A stretch of 64,000 nucleotides of DNA from Cardiocondyla obscurior (Eukaryota; Arthropoda; Insecta; Hymenoptera; Formicidae). Positions 1 through 12,492 of this stretch are shown here, one piece after another (positions within the stretch are counted from its first letter, which is position 1; every line of letters begins with the position of its first letter). The notes under the pieces are model-generated. The model saw nothing but the letters and a program-made list of their open reading frames with translations, ran no database searches and was not told where the DNA came from. The DNA lies in contig NC_091881.1 in assembly GCF_019399895.1 (NCBI RefSeq), positions 1,800,501-1,864,500 of the forward strand, given 5' to 3'. Both the position numbers and the translations under genes were made by a program.

Positions 1-1
1 G

Positions 2-1985
2 TCCGAAGACGATGCAAAATCTTTGGACAGCATAAGCTTGTCGAGCACGAACAACGAATTAGATACTTTGGAAGAATTATCCGAAGTATACAAAACTGAT
101 GATGCAAAGCTTGTAGTAAAGGAGGGCGCTAAGAAATCAAGTTCTTCGACGAGTTTAACGAGCATAGGAGAGGCGAACGAAAATAAAGGATCCGATGAAG
201 TTGATGCGGATCCAAGTAATCTTAAAAGTGTAAAAAACACGCGTATCGGGTCTACCGTGGAGATCGAGCAAATCACTGAGAAGAAAGATATTTCATTTTA
301 TGTAGAAACTAACGCGGATCAATTTGTCAAATTAGACGAGAACAACTATGATCAAAATGCGATTAAAAAGCTGCAGCAAGGCCGTTTTGAGATCACTGCT
401 ACGATCATAGAAACCGGCATCGTCAGCGATCGTGGAAAAACATACGGTATATATGCGATAGCAGTCACAAAGAATTACGATTCGGGCTACAAAGAAAAAT
501 GGCATATCTACAGACGATATTCTGACTTCTATGATTTGCATCAAAAGATCAAGGAAAAGTATTACGATTTAGCGAAAATACCTTTCCCTGCGAAGAAGGC
601 CTTTCACAATATGGAGCGCACAGTATTGGAGAGACGGATGTTAATGTTGAACGCATGGTTATGCCAATTGACGAAACCTGCGGTTATGATCGGTCACATG
701 GGATTGCAGAATTTATTACTGGCTTTCTTGGAGCAAGGCGACTATGATAAAGGCGTCACAGGCGGGCAGATTTCAAGAACGGTAAATACAAAGCTCTTTT
801 ATATTTACATAAAATTAAAAAATTAATTATGAAAGATATAAGAAATTACAAAATAATATGTACTAATTTTTATAACATGTTTGAATACGTAACATAAAAA
901 ATTAATTGTCTATATATTTGCTTTATACAGATCGACACTTTAATGAATCCCTTAAAGACATCCATGAAAAGTGTTACGCAGGCAGTTAAAACGATGCCGG
1001 ATAATATGCTAAGTACAGTGGACGGCGTGATGGATAACTTGAGCAAAATTTTTGGTAATCCAAAGAAAACGAGTATATTTTACGAGAGTACCAAAGTTAG
1101 CGCCGGTCTTGATACAGAGGTATTTTACATATTTTTTATATCTTATGTCTAACAATAAGATACGTTAATTCAGCCAATTAAATTATTAAATTTATATTTT
1201 CCACAGACTGATGATAATATTCCATTACGAATTATGCTCCTGTTAATGGATGAAATTTTTGATCTGAAAGTACGAAATCAATGGCTGAGACGACGGATTA
1301 TAACGTTACTTCGCCAAATCATTCGTACCATGTTCGGAGACATAGTGAATAGAAGGATAGTGGAATACGTGTCGTTCATGACCAGCCCGTCAAAAGTTGC
1401 GGGATACTTGCGCTTGTTCAAGTAAGTAAATGACTAGGTTAGGTTAAAATAAATTAAGTATTGATGTATCAAACCGTAAAATTTTCAAGTAGAATTAATA
1501 TTTATCAAATATTAATATTTTTATACAAAATAATACCTATGTATATTTTCTTTAATTATTCTTTGCAATAATTATAATTATTTTATTTTTACTCAATTTT
1601 AAAATAATCTGAAAAAAAATGGAAAACTAAGTGTGAATTAATGATGCATTGTAGAAATAGTTTCTGGCCGAATGGCGTGAAAGCCGAAAGTAAACCGCCA
1701 CGAGACACGGAGATGAAGAACAGAACGCGAGTGGCAGCTAAGATAGCTTTGCTTTCGTGTCTCTCGGATGAATTGAAACATATCATAGGGAGCGAGACGA
1801 CAAGATGCGGCTTGCTAAGGGTATTCGAACTGTTTCAGCGGCCCGTACTAAATAGAAGATTGTTGTACGTGTTGCTGGAAGGTGTCGTCGAGACTCTATT
1901 TCCACAAAACAATCTAGTGACAATTTTCAGGAAGCTCTATTCGGTATCACCGAGGGTGAAAAATAAGAGTAAAGTAAAATCCTGA
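2..1985 (+). CDS. Snx13: Sorting nexin 13, C-terminal part (5' end outside window)
   Basis: Exons are 2..781, 931..1119, 1207..1421 and 1655..1985. All junctions are GT-AG and in phase, giving 504 visible residues. The frame is open to the left edge, so the gene starts upstream and its PXA and RGS domains are not seen. After an acidic Ser-rich linker comes a PX domain (visible residues about 129-245) with the phosphoinositide signature RRYSDF at 171-176. A nexin-C domain follows, with DDNIPLR, LLLMDEIFDLK, FWPNG, DELKHIIG and ETLFPQ, which match SNX13 better than SNX14 or SNX25 from memory. The SNX13 family acts at endosomes and at ER-lipid droplet or lysosome contacts. For exon 4, the acceptor at 1654 is preferred to the one at 1660 because it restores KNSFWPNG. 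Family call very sure. Confidence 0.95.
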
Positions 1986-4639
1986 TGGAAGAATAGGACA
2001 GACTGATATCCAAATGCAATGGTATAAAAGAACGATTATGTGGCCGAAAAATTCTACGTAATTAAAAGTTTCGACTTCATTATCAATCTTTAGTAAAATA
2101 TACTTCTCTTTGGTGGGTAGTTTAGAAATTAACGATATTAAGAAAATACTCGTGCAAAGTGTCCAACGTAAAGAAACATATTTAAGATATTTATGCCTTT
2201 AACCCATTGAGCCTTTCTATTTTACTCTTTATTTTTCTTGCAGTCAAACATTTTTAGAAATTGATGTTTTTTTTTAATATTTAAATCGATTATTCTTCTA
2301 GATAATGTTTATCATTATTTTTTCTTTTATTAAAAAAAAATACTAGTAATTTTTGTAGGCTATTTTATAGATTATAGTATAGTACGTGTACTTAATCTAA
2401 GTATGAATTTAGATTACGATCATTTTCAGATTTTTTTTAGTGTACATTTTCTTATGCGAAATACAAAGTATTTAATGCAGGGCTCAATAGGTTAAGGCGT
2501 CGTCAATCATTACGCTTATTAAGATATTGGATGTTTAATCTCTTAAAACAGTCTCTTAAACTATAATGTATATATATATACCATTGCATCGGATACTCGT
2601 CGCGCCTGTAGCTTTCGACAGGGAACAAAACGAAAGTCATACGCTTTCATATTTTAACGATTTACATGTTCAACGATGCGCACGTCGAAAAAGTTATATC
2701 CTGTTGATTTCATCGTTAATTCGTTACGTTGAAAAACTTAGCGGAACATTTCCAATAGGACAAAATGTGTCCGAAATATTATAAGATTTTGGAAAGAGAT
2801 TTGCAAACCAAATGTAAAAAATAAGCGAATTATATCGAGAGAGAATTAATAAATAATATCCTCTAGATTTTAGAAAAAACTAAATAAAAATTACATTGAA
2901 ATAATATAATACTAAACAACTAAGATATTAAAAACAAGCTTAAATTTTAGCTTGTTAGTTTCGTTCTCTCTCGTTAAATTATAAGTAGATTATTTCATAT
3001 ATAACGTGTACAATAATGATAAGGTCTTTCCTTATTCTTGCTAAACGCGATAAAAATTTACCTATTATAACTGGTTGCGTGGTTAGAAAAATAAGCAGTG
3101 TCGAACTTCTTCGGACGTGTGCAGTTATTTTAAGTGATCTAGTGGCCAAAAAGTACGATATACGGACTTCATTTACATAATACCGAGTCTACTGCTCGGA
3201 ATGCTACTCTCGTCGTATTAATGTAGAGTAATATAAAAGAAACTCACGAATTCCTTGTGATTACCTCGTAGGAGAATGCAATAAGGTCGATGGAAACATT
3301 CCACTTGCATTTTAAACTACAACGGCTAGTTAGTTAATTATCCTTTTTACGACTATTCTCAAAACTGCAATGTACTACGTAGATTGTAAAAGAAACACCG
3401 TACATCACGACTTACTTAAGTTTTAGACAATGCGAAATGACGCAAAGGAATGCAATCGATTTAGACGTATAATTTACCGTCGATATTATACTTAATTATT
3501 TATGTCTGATTACGCTGAAGATTGTTTGTGCCATTCGATCGAGCAGTACCTATTTATTAGCGAAAAATTAACAACAGTCTCGATGGCGTCCTTCAGATAT
3601 TTTTGGGAATTTATAAGAACTTTTACTCTGTTAAACGGAAATGCAGTTGTATAAAATTGTTATACATTACTCTATCGTACATCTGTATAAAAAGTTATTT
3701 CTATCTCATGTTAAAACGCCATACACTTATCACGTTTACTTATTAAAGGAGCTATTTATAATTTGGGGAGTTCTTAAAGTTTTACTTCTAAACATGTTCT
3801 CTTGAGGTATGTTAAAAGTATCCGATGCCTTATTTCCATAGATAAGTACGTCCTTAATATGCGTAAAACTATTAATTGTTAATTGTAACATAAATTCTTG
3901 GTTATTATTTCTTTATTATTCTTTATTATTGCGCTATGTTTCTAAACGTCTTTGACTCTAGTTACAGCAATCGTTGAGCCAATAAATTATACCGAGCAAG
4001 TTGCTAGAGCAAGTTCGAAGTGAACGATTCTGATTTCGAGCTTGGTTAAGCATAGAGTTGGCCGCCGATTCAAGCAGGCTCGATTGTTCTGTTGTCGGGC
4101 GTGCGCAAGCCCTCTCATTTTGTCATCGGCTAAGAAACGAAAGCAAAGAATGGAGGGTGTTCGAAAACAAAAGAAGTTTATTACTGGGCTCGCCAGTAGA
4201 AGCACGTAGAGAACGGGGAGCCGCCGCTACCGCCGCGAAGATGGGAGAGGTAGAAAGGGATGGTCGAGAAAGAAAGGCCGGATGAAGGGGGACGATCAGT
4301 GGTTCCGCCACAGGCAACCCCCGTTATACTTTGTACCGCTTCTCTTAACTAGAACTTGATGAGCTGACGTGGTCTTTCAACGCGACACGCGGATATGGAA
4401 AATGGAAGAATCTTCTTATTTAATAAATATATCGTGAAAAATATGGCAACGGTATAAAACTAGTTTCTTGAAAGGTAATTTTTTTTTTTTAATTAAAAAT
4501 ACGATAATTTTACTTGCAAAAGTCTTGTGTTAATAATATAGGAATAAAAATTAAATGTGTAGCGTTGACCACGCGGACTGGAATGATAATTCTGAATACT
4601 ATGCTTCCAAATTTCTGCGTGTCTATATCAAAGTTATTT
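1986..4639. other. AT-rich spacer and probable Snx13 3' UTR
   Basis: No convincing gene. AATAAA at 2848-2853 is a candidate polyadenylation signal for Snx13, about 860 bases after its stop. The rest is AT-rich with short A and T runs. Short open frames here are not supported by composition or by splice sites. Confidence 0.5.
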
Positions 4640-5830
4640 TGTTGGAACGCAAAATAGCATTGGGGGGTGAAGAAGCGACGAAGCGTCAGAGGTACAAGGG
4701 GCAAGGGAGGAAGGGAAATGAGCGTCGAGGGCTTCGTGCGACGTAACGACGAGGGGTACGCGGAGAAGAGGACGAGGATAGTAAACGAAAAGGAAGAGAG
4801 AACGAAAGCGCAAGGGGGCAGAAAGAAAGCGAGAATACGGGCTATTGTGCGAAAAGAATCAGGTACCGTGCGCGTATGCGTTTTCAGAAGGGGGTTCGCT
4901 TGTGGCGCGACGCGGCCCCCGGGCTCTGTCAGAAAGAAAGGGGGTAAGGGAGAGGGAGAGGAGAGGGCTAAAAGAGAGAAAGAGAAAGAGAGGCGGGAAA
5001 GGGGAGAGTGGCGGGCATACGTGCACGACTACCACACGGCCTTCGCTTACTCCAACGAAAGAAAATCGATATGCATGATTCACGCACGCGAGAGCGTGCC
5101 GAAGAGGGTTGGAGGGAGACGAGGGGAGCCGGGGGGAGGTGGCGTTCCTGCTAGGGGAGCAGAAGGATGAAGAGAGAGAAGGCGAGAGAGAAGCTGAAAG
5201 AAAGCCGCACGGTGGAGGAAGAGAACGACAGGGAAAGGTGAGGGGGAACGGACTCCACGCTCGCCGTCGCAGCGCACTTCTCTTCCCTCGGTCGCCTCGT
5301 GTTCTCGAAACGAAATGGGGGGACGAGCCTCCGGGTGTACGACAGTAGTACGCACACCGCGCCCGGACACACGCGTAATTCTATACGTAAGCGCCCGCGC
5401 GCGTGTTCCCGCGCGTGACGGGGAGGGGTATACCCCGCGATGCTACCCCCTCGGTCACTCGATCAGTCGTGTCCGAGGTACCCGCGTTGTCACGTTAACG
5501 TTGCGTCGTTTTACGTCGCGTCGCAATCGCGTAGCGTAGCGTCGGCGACGACGCACCACTTCCGGTTAACCGAGTTTTTCCACCCCCTCTCGAACGAAAA
5601 AAAAAATCGCCGTACGCCGTGACGGTGAATTCGCGCGCCTATACGCGCGACTTACGGGAAAACGTTGCGCTCTACGCAACGAGTCATCGTGTTCATCTCG
5701 CGACGGACGCGTTCGCAAAACGTGTATCAGCTTCCGATTTTCGCAGAGTTGTTTCTTCGCGCTTTCACGGTTCCGGAAATTTTCAAGTGTGCGCTTTTCG
5801 GACGGAGTAGAGACCGACACGTGACGAGGA
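4640..5830. promoter_or_regulatory. CpG-rich island of unknown role
   Basis: Composition changes from AT-rich to GC-rich and CpG-rich, with purine-rich stretches (about 4660-5230) followed by CGCGC-rich sequence (5280-5800). Many overlapping open frames on both strands are what low-stop GC-rich DNA gives by chance, and none resembles a known protein. In this window similar islands sit over the first exons of Tgi and Pointed, so promoter activity is the simplest guess. This island, however, lies between two convergent genes. It could belong to an unannotated noncoding transcript. Confidence 0.35.
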
Positions 5831-8585
5831 ACTTTTTCATCGATCGTGATACATCAAAAATAATCGGAAGTATTTGCAAAGTGTAAAATTTGAGTAGTAC
5901 CTATGGAACGCTTAAAAAATTCTGAGTATTATTTTAAAATACCCTTTGCCTCGCTTTTTAAACAATTGCGCGAAGCAACGTTAAAGTATCGCTTCACACG
6001 ATTGAAACTATCGCGATCAGAGTCGTCATATCTCTTTCGTCTGTTTCCAATTTTTTTCATATCGATTAAACGTTGCTATAATTATTAGAAATCGTTCGTT
6101 CGAAAACGCTGCGCGCAAAAGGGCGCTTTGTTTTCGGCGTGCAGCGATTCGCTGCACTTCTGTTCGGTCAAGTCTTCGTGATTAGAGCAAATCTGGAACG
6201 AAGGCTCGTCGAAACTACGACGAAAACAATTTGGAGAACAAAGTGTCCGGCGTTAGCGCGGCTGCGCGTTTTCCCGCCACGAGGTGTAGTAAGGGTGCAA
6301 GAATGAATGGAGCGGGAGGGTGAATCACAGCCCGCGTATATCGTTCGCGTTACAAAACACGCGATACATTCAACGACGATAATTAGTTGCTATTTTCAAA
6401 TACTTTTCGCCACGAACCATTTCGCGAATACGTTTCCTTCATACTTCTCTTACGAATCAAAAACTTAATTAAGTCGTCTTGATATATCTTTGGACTAAGG
6501 ACAATGGGAATAAATGTGCAGCGAATTAGATTTTAAAATTGACGCTTAAGACTTGACAATTTCGAAATACCGGTAACATTTGTTAAAAATTTTACATCGA
6601 TTTAAAAATCACAGCTCGCATCTCGCGAGAATCCCATCGGAATTAGATATAAGGAGAAGGGTTTCAACGCGTTGTCATTTACAGGATAAGCCTTCAATTA
6701 CGGAGAGACGATCGATTTGGAGGATTTGCGCAATCGTTGTGCTCTCTCGAACCCTGCGGCATGAGTTATAGGCCTTGTAATAGGATTACGTAAGGGACGC
6801 GTGCAGATCGATTATATGTAAACAGTGACGAACTTTTCTGCTTAGAAAATCGGGTATGACTCAGAAAGTGCAACGACGTGTACGAGAGAGAAGAAAAAAA
6901 ATGCGTTGAATCTCCATGACGCATCCTGGACGCTCGCGAAAATGCATCCCCATCGCTTTCTTTCATCCGCGACTACCTTCCCTTCCGCAATCGATCCCTT
7001 CTCGGCAAAATTTTACTGCGAATAGAACGACGATGAAAAAAGTTAATTTTTAGTATGTCTAAATTAAACCCTCTTTCTCCCGGGGAAAATCAATCGCAAA
7101 GATATATCTATTTAAACGAAGGTGTACGCTCGCTATACAATTTTTATCTTCAAATTTATCGCGTTATCTGAATTTATCGCATTCACTATCTTCCCTCGCG
7201 TTATAATAGGAGAATCATTAAAGATTAAAATAATTAAAACGAGAGAGGAACAGTCGGGGGCGTTATCGATCCGCATCACTTATCTATTCCGCACGTGTGT
7301 TTGCGCGCGTGTGTGTAGTTCGAAGGATCAAGGATTATAAGCCCATTTGTCAAGAAGTCGTGGAATAATAATTCGCGCCGTAGGAAGTATTCGAAATGGG
7401 ATGACTCGGCGCGACCCAAATGGGGTGACCCGATGTTCGTGCAGGGGGCGGCTCCGGGGATTTCGATGCAAGGCGCGCGGCGTTACGAATCAACGCGACG
7501 CACGATGTCCCTTACCGCGTCCATTTCTACAGTTCCCTTTTCCCCTCCGCGCGATCGTACATTTTATTTTCTACGACATTTCCGTATAACATACTCCTAA
7601 TATACAGTAACTTAAAAAAAAACCTAATCTTTTTCTTATTATTATTTTTATATTAATTTTATTTGACACGCGCGTCAAAATTTTTCTTAGCTCGACATTG
7701 CAATTTTACTAACGCATGTCTTCGAGTTATAACATTTGCACTTTTCACGTGAAAGATCGGCTTCGACGCTAGTCGTTTTCATCCCGATATACGCACGCGG
7801 CCAGATTTTATTGCGTCTTTGCTTACATTAGTTACTGCTATCTCTCCTGCACGAGTTATTTTCCGAGATAGCCGCGAGATCAAACCGTTAAGAGCGATTA
7901 AATTACATATTAGATTTTTCTTGCATAAATGCCTTGCAGAATCCTTGACGCTGGAGGCGAAACGAAACGTATTTCATTCCGTTTCTCCGCTTCATTCTTC
8001 GACATTGTCGCGCTCTCGGCTCCTTCTTTCCGCTTCTACCTTTGTTTTTCGCTTATTCCGCGTTGGCGTTGATACGGTACGCGCGTGTAACGTAAGAGAA
8101 GAAAACGGAAAAACGACGCCGGCCTGCGGTCGGCCGGATCTGGTTCAGAAACGAGATACGCCTGAGAGACCTGGCATCAACAAACTGTAACATGTCACGT
8201 TTCTACAGACGATAGAAACTAGTATGTGATCGGCGTTCGATAGCTACTTATCAATCATCAACGCAGTCAACGCGTAAGTAGCGAATAAATAATTTGTACT
8301 AGCAAACTGTACATTTCTGCTTCTCATGTTCTTTTTGAGCCTTCAAATGCGATTTTTTTTTCACACGAATTAAATATAATTACAGACTGCTTATTAAATA
8401 CTGACATTAAAAACGAAACTGAAAACGAGAGAATTTCAAAGCCGTGTTTTATCCGCGATATTTAGCTTTCAGATCGGGCAGTATATATTTTTAAATTTAC
8501 TTTATCGTGACGCTACATCACTTTTACGTTCGGCAGGCCTTGACAACTTTTACTTTTGTCTCGAATGTATCGTGCCATGAAAGTT
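5831..8585. other. Intergenic spacer, nothing recognised
   Basis: Mixed composition, with short open frames on both strands that show no family motifs or coherent splice sites. I see no RNA gene or mobile element that I can name. Confidence 0.4.
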
Positions 8586-8840
8586 TCAAGTCGCCCTTCG
8601 GGGTTTCTGTGTTCCACCCTCATTTAAATATTTATATTGTAGTGCCATAGTGACGTTCAAACGCGCACGAATATATTCGTAATTTGGATTCACAGCCTTA
8701 GGGTCAATATGCCTTTCCAATATGCCGGGTAACACCTGCGTGTTGTTGGAAAATGTACGTTTTACGCGAGCATCTGCTTCGATGCGATCCATTGGCCCAT
8801 TTCCAGCTGCCCTGCGTGTCCCGGAAGTAAGGCACTCACC
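8586..8840 (-). other. Unidentified open frame, possible mobile-element or exon fragment
   Basis: A minus-strand frame runs through 8792..8586 (68 codons from an ATG at 8792) and is also open upstream to about 8840. Its amino-acid mix looks protein-like, for example TFSNNTQVLPGILERH and LNVTMALQYKYLNEGG, rather than the low-complexity shadows nearby. I do not recognise the family. It has no neighbouring exon with a matching phase that I could find. It may be a remnant of a transposon or viral-type gene, a lone exon, or chance. Confidence 0.2.
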
Positions 8841-11800
8841 CTGGTTAATTATAAATTATGCGGGATGTGTCGCATTTTCTCAGAGACTCACCCTTGCACT
8901 CACATTCCTTGTTTCAACCAGTTAGGTAAACGGAAAATATGAAATAAATATTTGCCGTCTTTAAATGGCCTCAAAAATCTTTTTTCTTTTTTTTTTTTAA
9001 TTAAATAGATTCTGGGTAATAATTTAATATCGGTAAATATCAAAGTAAAAAAAGAGAAATTTAATCGAAGTATTAAATAAGTTTAATGTGCTTAAAATAA
9101 TGTAGCTTTTGAATGTTTCAAACAGCGCAAAACAAAGAAATGTTTGAGTAATAATGTAATAGATCTTAGTGACAAGGCTGCACTTTTAAAACACCTGTCT
9201 CGCGTTTCGATAAAAATCACTCGAAGACAACGTAGGAGTATACAGAACAATTCGCTTTGTCTGTAAAAAAAGAAAAAAAAAGAGAAAAAAAAAAGAAATT
9301 TATCACAATTTAATTACAAAATTTCGTCAGGTAAATTTAATTGTGTAATAATTAAAGAAAAAAAAATTCTATCCTAACGTAAAGACTTAAGCTGAAATAA
9401 GTAAAAGTTTGATAAATTATTACACAAGTCCTTAAATAATATTTCAAATTCACACACATGTATAACTTGCTAACTACCTCTTATTCACAATTGCATTAAT
9501 TTTATTAAATCTCTCGACAAATTATTTTATTTTTAAAACAGTTCTTACTAGTATGAAAATATTTAAATGCAAAGCCGCTAATTAGGCACTTAGATTACGT
9601 TCTAATAACTACGGCAGGTTAATGAAAAATAAACAAAGACGTCTTGCAGAAGAGATAAAGAAAAAGAGATGAATAGGAAAAGAGAGAGAGAGAAACGAAG
9701 ATTAAATAGACGGAGAAGGTGGTGGCAATTTGCACTTGGCGTAAAGAGCACCGCCGATATCTAGTATCCTGTCGCGTTATTACGCTCGAGGTACTCCGAA
9801 GTAAGAGGGAAACGAGGTCCGGAGATGACTAAGGGCGCGGGAGAAATCGGCGAGGGGGAGCGGGATACAAGGTGTAGACTTACTTTGGACTCGGGTGTGG
9901 GATTACCGTACTTATATTCAACTCTAATATTAAGTTACCACTTTGCTTTACGGCAAGTGAACAGGCCGCCTGCATATAGGAAGCCATCTGAGCGCTTCCG
10001 AGACAGTCTGTCCCATTCGCCTGGGCCCACCTACGAATAACACATTTGCTCGTTGCGGGGAAAGTCCTGCGGTAGATCGAAACGGTGTTGCTCGACGTTG
10101 ATTTCCCATGAAATATCGGGAGCAACTCCTTTCGCTTATCGATCACGTCTTCGATCCCAAGTGCGAGCAGCCTAGAAGGAAGACCTACCTGATGGCCAGG
10201 AATATCCACGCTTTCTCGCACTCGAAACGGCACCTACGTTTGTTCGCCGTGTATATTGTCGCGAAAGGCAATCGGCCTCATCTTTTAACCGGAAAGTGAA
10301 ATTACCGAAGTTCGAGCCTCGAGGACGAAGTGATGCGACGAAGGGAGGTGCGTATAACACCGCGACGGATATGTCGGCCGAAGGAACCCGAAGTAAATTT
10401 TCTATTTTATGAAATTGAATTCTTCGCGTTCGAGGATCACGAATTAATCTAATATTGTACAAGGCGGTGTTGATATCGTTTATCGCGAGGAAAGTTCTCC
10501 GCGCGAACACTTGGTCTTATCCTGGATATCGTCCTCACGTAAGGCTTCAGGGTAATCCAGCTTCGAAAGCTCGTTACATAAGTTTCCCCGGTATACACTT
10601 TGCATTACAACGGTAAAGAGCGGTCGAAAGAATTTCCGCAAATAAGAAAGTAGAGGTACTGACTTCTGTGCGTGCTGGGGTACGCGCTGAACTTCCTAGC
10701 ACCATTAGAAATCAGTACTACTCTTCTTAACATTCGGCAATTAGCGTTACGGAAGCGAAGCGGAATCATTCCTGGCGTTTCATGCGCGAGGGGCAATCGC
10801 GCTATCGGAGGATAAGGAAAGATAAGATGAGAATTAACGGTACTGCTAAACTAATCAAACATCTTTGCTTTAACTTTTTTTTTTCTTTTTTTTTTCTTTT
10901 TTTTTTTTACTGCGCTGTACTGCCTATACATACATATCCCGTTCGATTGCTTTATCTTTTACAGCGTCAAACAGTCTGGCGCTTCAAAGACGTGACACTT
11001 ATACAATATTTATAACTAACGTGGTGCCCTGCTTTAAATTACAGTTCCTTCCATTCGCTTTTTCTCTCTTACGAGAAGAACCTCCTCCGGAATAGTGTTG
11101 TTACTTTAACGTATATTTCACTTTATACCCGTGGACAATGATCCAACCCCTCTCTAAATGGAAACGAAAGTTAAAGAGCCGCAGTTGTCTAAATTATTTT
11201 CCGCACGCGATATATACTTATACTTCGAATGCAAACAGATCCAATTAATTACGCAACATACATCGTAAGCATTTAATGCTCCTAATTGTCAAATTAGTTT
11301 AATTAAATGTAGCTACGTTTGATTTAATTAAAAGAGAAAATTTTCTTTTATGCAATCGGACTTTTATTCAATCGACGAACTGAGCAGGATTAAATAACAA
11401 AGTAACTAGCACTTCATTAAAATTACTTCTACTGGGAGAGGCTGTATCATTGCTTACTACGAATGGACGTACGCTTACGTAAATATTACATACACAAATG
11501 TATATATATATATTTATATATATATAAATATACTACTTTGCGAGGAAGTATGAAACATTATAATAAATAACTTTATATTCATACGCAACTCGGAACTATA
11601 CGGTAATGACTGTGACGATGGCATAGTAAAGGAATATGTGCCTATATACAATAATATTAAATACGCCCGTAAAAAATACAGCGTGCAACAGGCCGACTTT
11701 CCTGATGTCTTCTTAAACGCGTGTCTGATGAAAAAGCGACGAGAACGAGCACCCAGTTGAAAAGCGAGAAGATCAAGGACACTTGATACCCTCCTTACAC

Positions 11801-12492
11801 AATGCGATACGTACCAATTAAAAAAAAAAAAAAAAATTAAGAAGTCCACGAAGTAGTCCGATCAAAAAAAAAAAAGTATAAGAATATAATTACAAATTCT
11901 AAAAGATATAATTCGTAAGATATTCACTAAAAAAAATGGTATATATGTATATAAATCGGATATAAGAAAAGATATAAAAATCTAGACTTTTAAAAAATAT
12001 AACTTATATTTGGAAAGAGAATTTATAACATTTTTAAGAATAATATTTGAAACGCTAATTAGTAACTGATTAAATAATTAATTAGAGAAGATGCCAATTT
12101 CGGTGATTGGGATAAAACCTTATAATGTTAAATAACCTTTTAGTTTTTATATTTTTAAATTCTTTTCTTATATCCTTCCTCCGAAATGTCAATACAAAAA
12201 CTCGATTTAAATCCTGCATTTTTATCAAAATTGATACTAACATGTGCGTTTATTTCTCTTCATATAGCCTTATTTAAATATTTTAATCTCTAATTGCAGT
12301 TTTATTTGGACGCAGATACAACCGCGGATTCAGCTAATTCTTATCGATTATGACTTATCATTAATATATATTTAGCGAGACTGGAACGATTTCACCCGAG
12401 TGGGTTACCACAATCGTCTAGCAATAGCGAGGACGACGACGACGACGACGACGAGGAAAGATAACACGATTTCTGGCGAGTTTGTCCGGTAG
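8841..12492. other. AT-rich spacer and probable Tgi 3' UTR
   Basis: No supported gene. It holds poly-A and poly-T runs, an AT dinucleotide tract near 11500-11530, and a GAC triplet run at about 12430-12452 just past the Tgi stop. The part nearest 12493 should be the 3' UTR of the minus-strand Tgi gene. I cannot fix its end. Confidence 0.45.

Noticed and set aside
1655..1661. Alternative Snx13 exon 4 acceptor at 1660
   Set aside because: It keeps phase but loses KNS before FWPNG; the acceptor at 1654 aligns better with the family.
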